Positions 48,770 to 64,000 of a stretch of DNA of 64,000 nucleotides are shown piece by piece (positions within the stretch are counted from its first letter, which is position 1; each line of letters begins with the position of its first letter). The DNA is taken from contig NC_056544.1 in NCBI RefSeq assembly GCF_910596095.1, forward strand, positions 8,076,655 to 8,140,654, in the 5' to 3' direction. This DNA comes from Thunnus maccoyii (taxonomy: Eukaryota > Chordata > Actinopteri > Scombriformes > Scombridae). The position numbers and the translations under genes are program-made. A model generated the notes under the pieces. The model searched no databases. It was not told where the DNA came from and was given only the letters and a program-made list of their open reading frames with translations.

Positions 48770-49180
48770 CCACATGCACACTATCAGGACAAAGCCCCCC
48801 CTGAAACATCCTGAGCACCTGCTGGGAGAGTCTGAACTTCGCCAGATTAGTCCATGAAAGGTCCCCCGTGAGGTGGGCACCAAGGTATTGGAAGCTCCTC
48901 ACCCTCTCCACTGCAGCCCTGCTGATGGTGAGGGGGCTGTAGTCCCTGGTCTGCACAACCATCTCCTTTGTCTTTTCAGCATTCAGGGTTGTTAGCCTGA
49001 CACCATGAGGTCAGGTTCTCCTCTCACCTCTCCCATAGGGCCTCTCATTGTTATTGCTAATCAGGCCCACCGCCACTGTGTCATCAGCAAACTTAACCAG
49101 CCTGTTGGCAGTTGACAGGGAGTACAGCAGGGGGCTGACGACGCAGCCCTGAGGGGCTCCAGAGCTGAGGGTGATTGAGG
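48770..49180 (-). pseudogene. Non-LTR retrotransposon reverse transcriptase fragment
   Basis: On the minus strand, across frame breaks, one reads 'SSGAPQGCVVSPLLYSLS', then 'NRLVKFADDTVAVGLIS' with the FADDT polymerase box near 49,078-49,094, then 'TLNAEKTKEMVVQTRD' and 'VERVRSFQYLGAHLTGDLSW'. These follow the order of reverse-transcriptase blocks in fish LINEs. The frame at 48,962-48,756 is its C-terminal part. It is 5'-truncated and frameshifted. Confidence 0.8.
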
Positions 49181-49940
49181 AGGATCATGTATTTCCTACT
49201 CTTGTCTTGATCCCACTTGCGAGAAGGGAAAGAATGAGCACCCATCTGATAAAGGCTGATATAATTTGCAGCGTCTGAATGAACATAATGGCTGATCTCT
49301 GCTCACTCAGTGGACCGGGACACATACGTGACAGTAAGGACACCCAGTCAACACCCGCCAGGCTGGATTCACTGTGATGCCTCAGTGTTATTATAATGTC
49401 AAGGTTATAAAAAGGGTGCAAGTCACAGGCAAAAATTATGATGCATGCAGTGTTGGCATCTCATAAAGGTGAGTATTAGTCGGTAGTTGTATGGATGGCT
49501 GTATGGATGGATCATGGATCATTTGGTGCTTTTTTTTTTATTATAAGAAATGTCTTGACTGTGGGCTGATAGACAATGAAAAGCAGCTTCTAGATCTTCC
49601 ACAGGTCCATTCAAACAATCAATACAACGTGTGACCTCAAGATAAAGACATGTACTAAATATTCTGGATGTGTATCTGGTTGTTAATAACACCCATAAAC
49701 CAACTGTGTTTTTCATCCCAAGGTCAATTTATATGTAATCCACTCAGAACGTACTGCACATTCAAATCTCCATCCTCCATCCTGTGACACCCACCCACAC
49801 CTGGAGACACACACACACACTTACAGAGGGGTGGGTATACTGGTGTTTTTCCTTTTGCTTTTTTAGGCTTCTTAAAGTGGATTGTGGCTGTCAGTCGCAC
49901 TCAGAGAAGCTTCATTAGTCGTCACAGGGAGGCAAGGCTG
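49181..49940. other. Region upstream of the gad1 promoter
   Basis: No gene seen. Short CA run near 49,808. Being directly upstream of gad1, it may hold proximal control sequences, but I can name none with confidence. Confidence 0.45.
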
Positions 49941-49995
49941 TGACTCATGCTTGCGTGAAGAGACCAATAGGCAGCCGAAGCCTGAGATATAAATA
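49941..49995 (+). promoter_or_regulatory. gad1 core promoter: TGACTCA, CCAAT box, TATA box
   Basis: TATAAATA at 49,988-49,995 is a perfect TATA consensus. A CCAAT word lies at 49,964-49,968 and an AP-1-type TGACTCA at 49,941-49,947. The arrangement predicts transcription starting near 50,020, just ahead of the non-coding exon whose splice donor is at 50,183. Confidence 0.75.
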
Positions 49996-50019
49996 ACGCA
50001 TAAAAAATATTCTTGAGGG

Positions 50020-50182
50020 AGAAAGGGTCACTTGCGCGCCGCTGGATTGGATTTTATTAGTGCGCTCTGTTGGTATTCCGCCGTCGCCTCCACTGGACTG
50101 TTTCTTGTCGTGCCTTTGGGTGGTAATTTCAACATCTAGTTATAGTTTGTCTGGACTCGACAACCTGTGCGCCCGTGAGCCG
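50020..50182 (+). other. gad1: gad1 non-coding exon 1 (5' UTR)
   Basis: The end is set by the donor in GTGAGCCG|GTAAGATG. The start is estimated from the TATA box. The second part of the 5' UTR runs from the acceptor at 51,268 (exon from 51,269) to the ATG at 51,310. Mammalian GAD1 also has a non-coding first exon. Confidence 0.65.
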
Positions 50183-51309
50183 GTAAGATGCTTCCTCCTT
50201 TCATTTCCACTGCGCCCTTGATATCGCGCGTAAATATAGACGGGCTTCATATTTCTTCACAGACAGACAAGTGATTGTTATAAGCTTGTCTTATTCATAG
50301 GTCATAACGGCGCGCAAGTTTGTTTTGGGGGGAAAAAATCGTATTTTTGTTATAATTCATAGTGTCGTTTGAAAGTAATTAACCGCAGATGAGTGACAGA
50401 ACGAAGTCATTAGTTGTGCGATCTGTTTCTTATACAGTGATGACATTGAGTGATGACGGTGTGGGATATGCTTGTTCAAAGCTCAACTTAATTGAAATGT
50501 CGATTGCTGAGTCAATAGGTAAATGACGTAGGTTATTTATGTGGACATCACAGTTGCATATTATCAATATTTGTTTTATAAATCAGCCTTGTTTCAAATG
50601 TTAAGGTGATTTTATCAGGTTTTTCTGACATTCATGCATTTAATTCCTCTTATATCTAATCTTAATTGTGGCAATCTGAGCCTTGACATTTTTTTTTAAT
50701 CTTCATGTTTTATTTCTGAGAAAATATCAGCTGTTTTTCTGAGTGTTGAGGATAATCATGGAGACAGAGCTCATAGATTGAGCTCTGGTGCCGCTCCGCC
50801 CGACACTGATATCTGAAGAAAATAATGATAATTTTGCTCCAACGAAGCAGAAATCTGTTTCATATGACAACAACTTTTAACAGTGTGTCTGTCCTTAACA
50901 TTGTGTTCTGGATGTCAGATACAGTAATACTTAATGGCTAATTGAGTATAAGAAATATTGCCCACCATTTCCAAAATGAATGTATCTAAATACATGTTAT
51001 CTCAACGAACATTTGTCCTGATGTGCGCTCTGTGCTTCCTGTGCAATACGCTCCAAATTGCGCGACTTGATCCATCGCCCACCCAGCTGTCCTTCGGGAA
51101 TAAATGGTTCCTGGCGACGCACAGTGCAAAACATAATTTTCTGATCGCATCCAGGCCTACCAATTAAAATGATCAGAATTATTTCAAACACATATATATT
51201 TGAAATGTTATTTGTTAAACTGGGATGACTTATAGCCTACTCCTAACCTTGGACCGTTTTGTTTGCAGTTGAATTATTTCCCAGTTGAAGATCAGATAAC
51301 AGAGGACTG

Positions 51310-63863
<12,554 letters not shown>

Positions 63864-64000
63864 ACCTCTCAGCCATCGCTGCTCTTCAGAGCTGCACTTA
63901 TGCTCTTTTATCTATTGTATTTTTAAGGCAAATGCCAATGAGGTGAAACATTCACAGTGCTGCAGACAGAGTCATGAAAGGACACGTTTTCTATCTGGTC
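63864..64000 (+). other. gad1: Start of gad1 3' UTR
   Basis: Follows the TAG at 63,861-63,863 without further coding sequence. No polyadenylation signal is seen before the window ends. Confidence 0.8.

Overview
The window is nuclear DNA of a bony fish, most likely a teleost. It has long spliced genes with GT-AG introns, abundant (CA)n/(TG)n microsatellites, and many short non-autonomous transposons and LINE or SINE fragments of types familiar from teleost genomes. Three protein-coding genes can be assembled exon by exon with reading phase kept at every junction. The rest is intergenic DNA rich in repeats.

Layout. Positions 1-11,062 hold no gene I can support, only repeats (TTAA-flanked MITEs, a tRNA-derived SINE, degenerate telomere-like sequence); the part next to 11,063 probably carries the 3' UTR of slc25a30. 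Positions 11,063-15,666 on the minus strand hold slc25a30, a mitochondrial inner-membrane carrier with nine coding exons and 286 residues. Its upstream side is a GC-rich promoter with an RFX-type X-box. From about 15.9 to 43.4 kb lies a gene desert with L2-like LINE pieces, several MITEs, a diverged 176-bp tandem duplication and a possible hAT transposon remnant. Positions 43,574-46,628 (+) hold erich2 (glutamate-rich protein 2, about 285 residues), preceded by two near-perfect X-boxes. From 46.8 to 49.9 kb is repeat DNA, including a LINE fragment with a FADDT reverse-transcriptase motif and a nested insertion. From about 49.94 kb to the end (+) is gad1 (glutamate decarboxylase 67): a TATA/CCAAT promoter, one non-coding exon and sixteen coding exons giving 583 residues, ending at 63,863 with the 3' UTR running off the window.

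The genes do not form a pathway. erich2 next to gad1 in the same orientation is the order I recall for the mammalian GAD1 region, which supports both identifications. slc25a30 lies elsewhere in human, so its position here is a lineage-specific neighbourhood. The most interesting signals are regulatory: a well-formed RE1/NRSE (REST site) in gad1 intron 5, tandem X-boxes at erich2, an X-box at slc25a30, and an open reading frame with a cysteine cluster that runs into gad1 exon 4 downstream of a CArG/TATA-like element, which could be an alternative N-terminus. The gad1 protein also differs from mammalian GAD67 at its N-terminus and at a few positions around the PLP pocket. Similarity statements come from remembered family sequences, not from a search.
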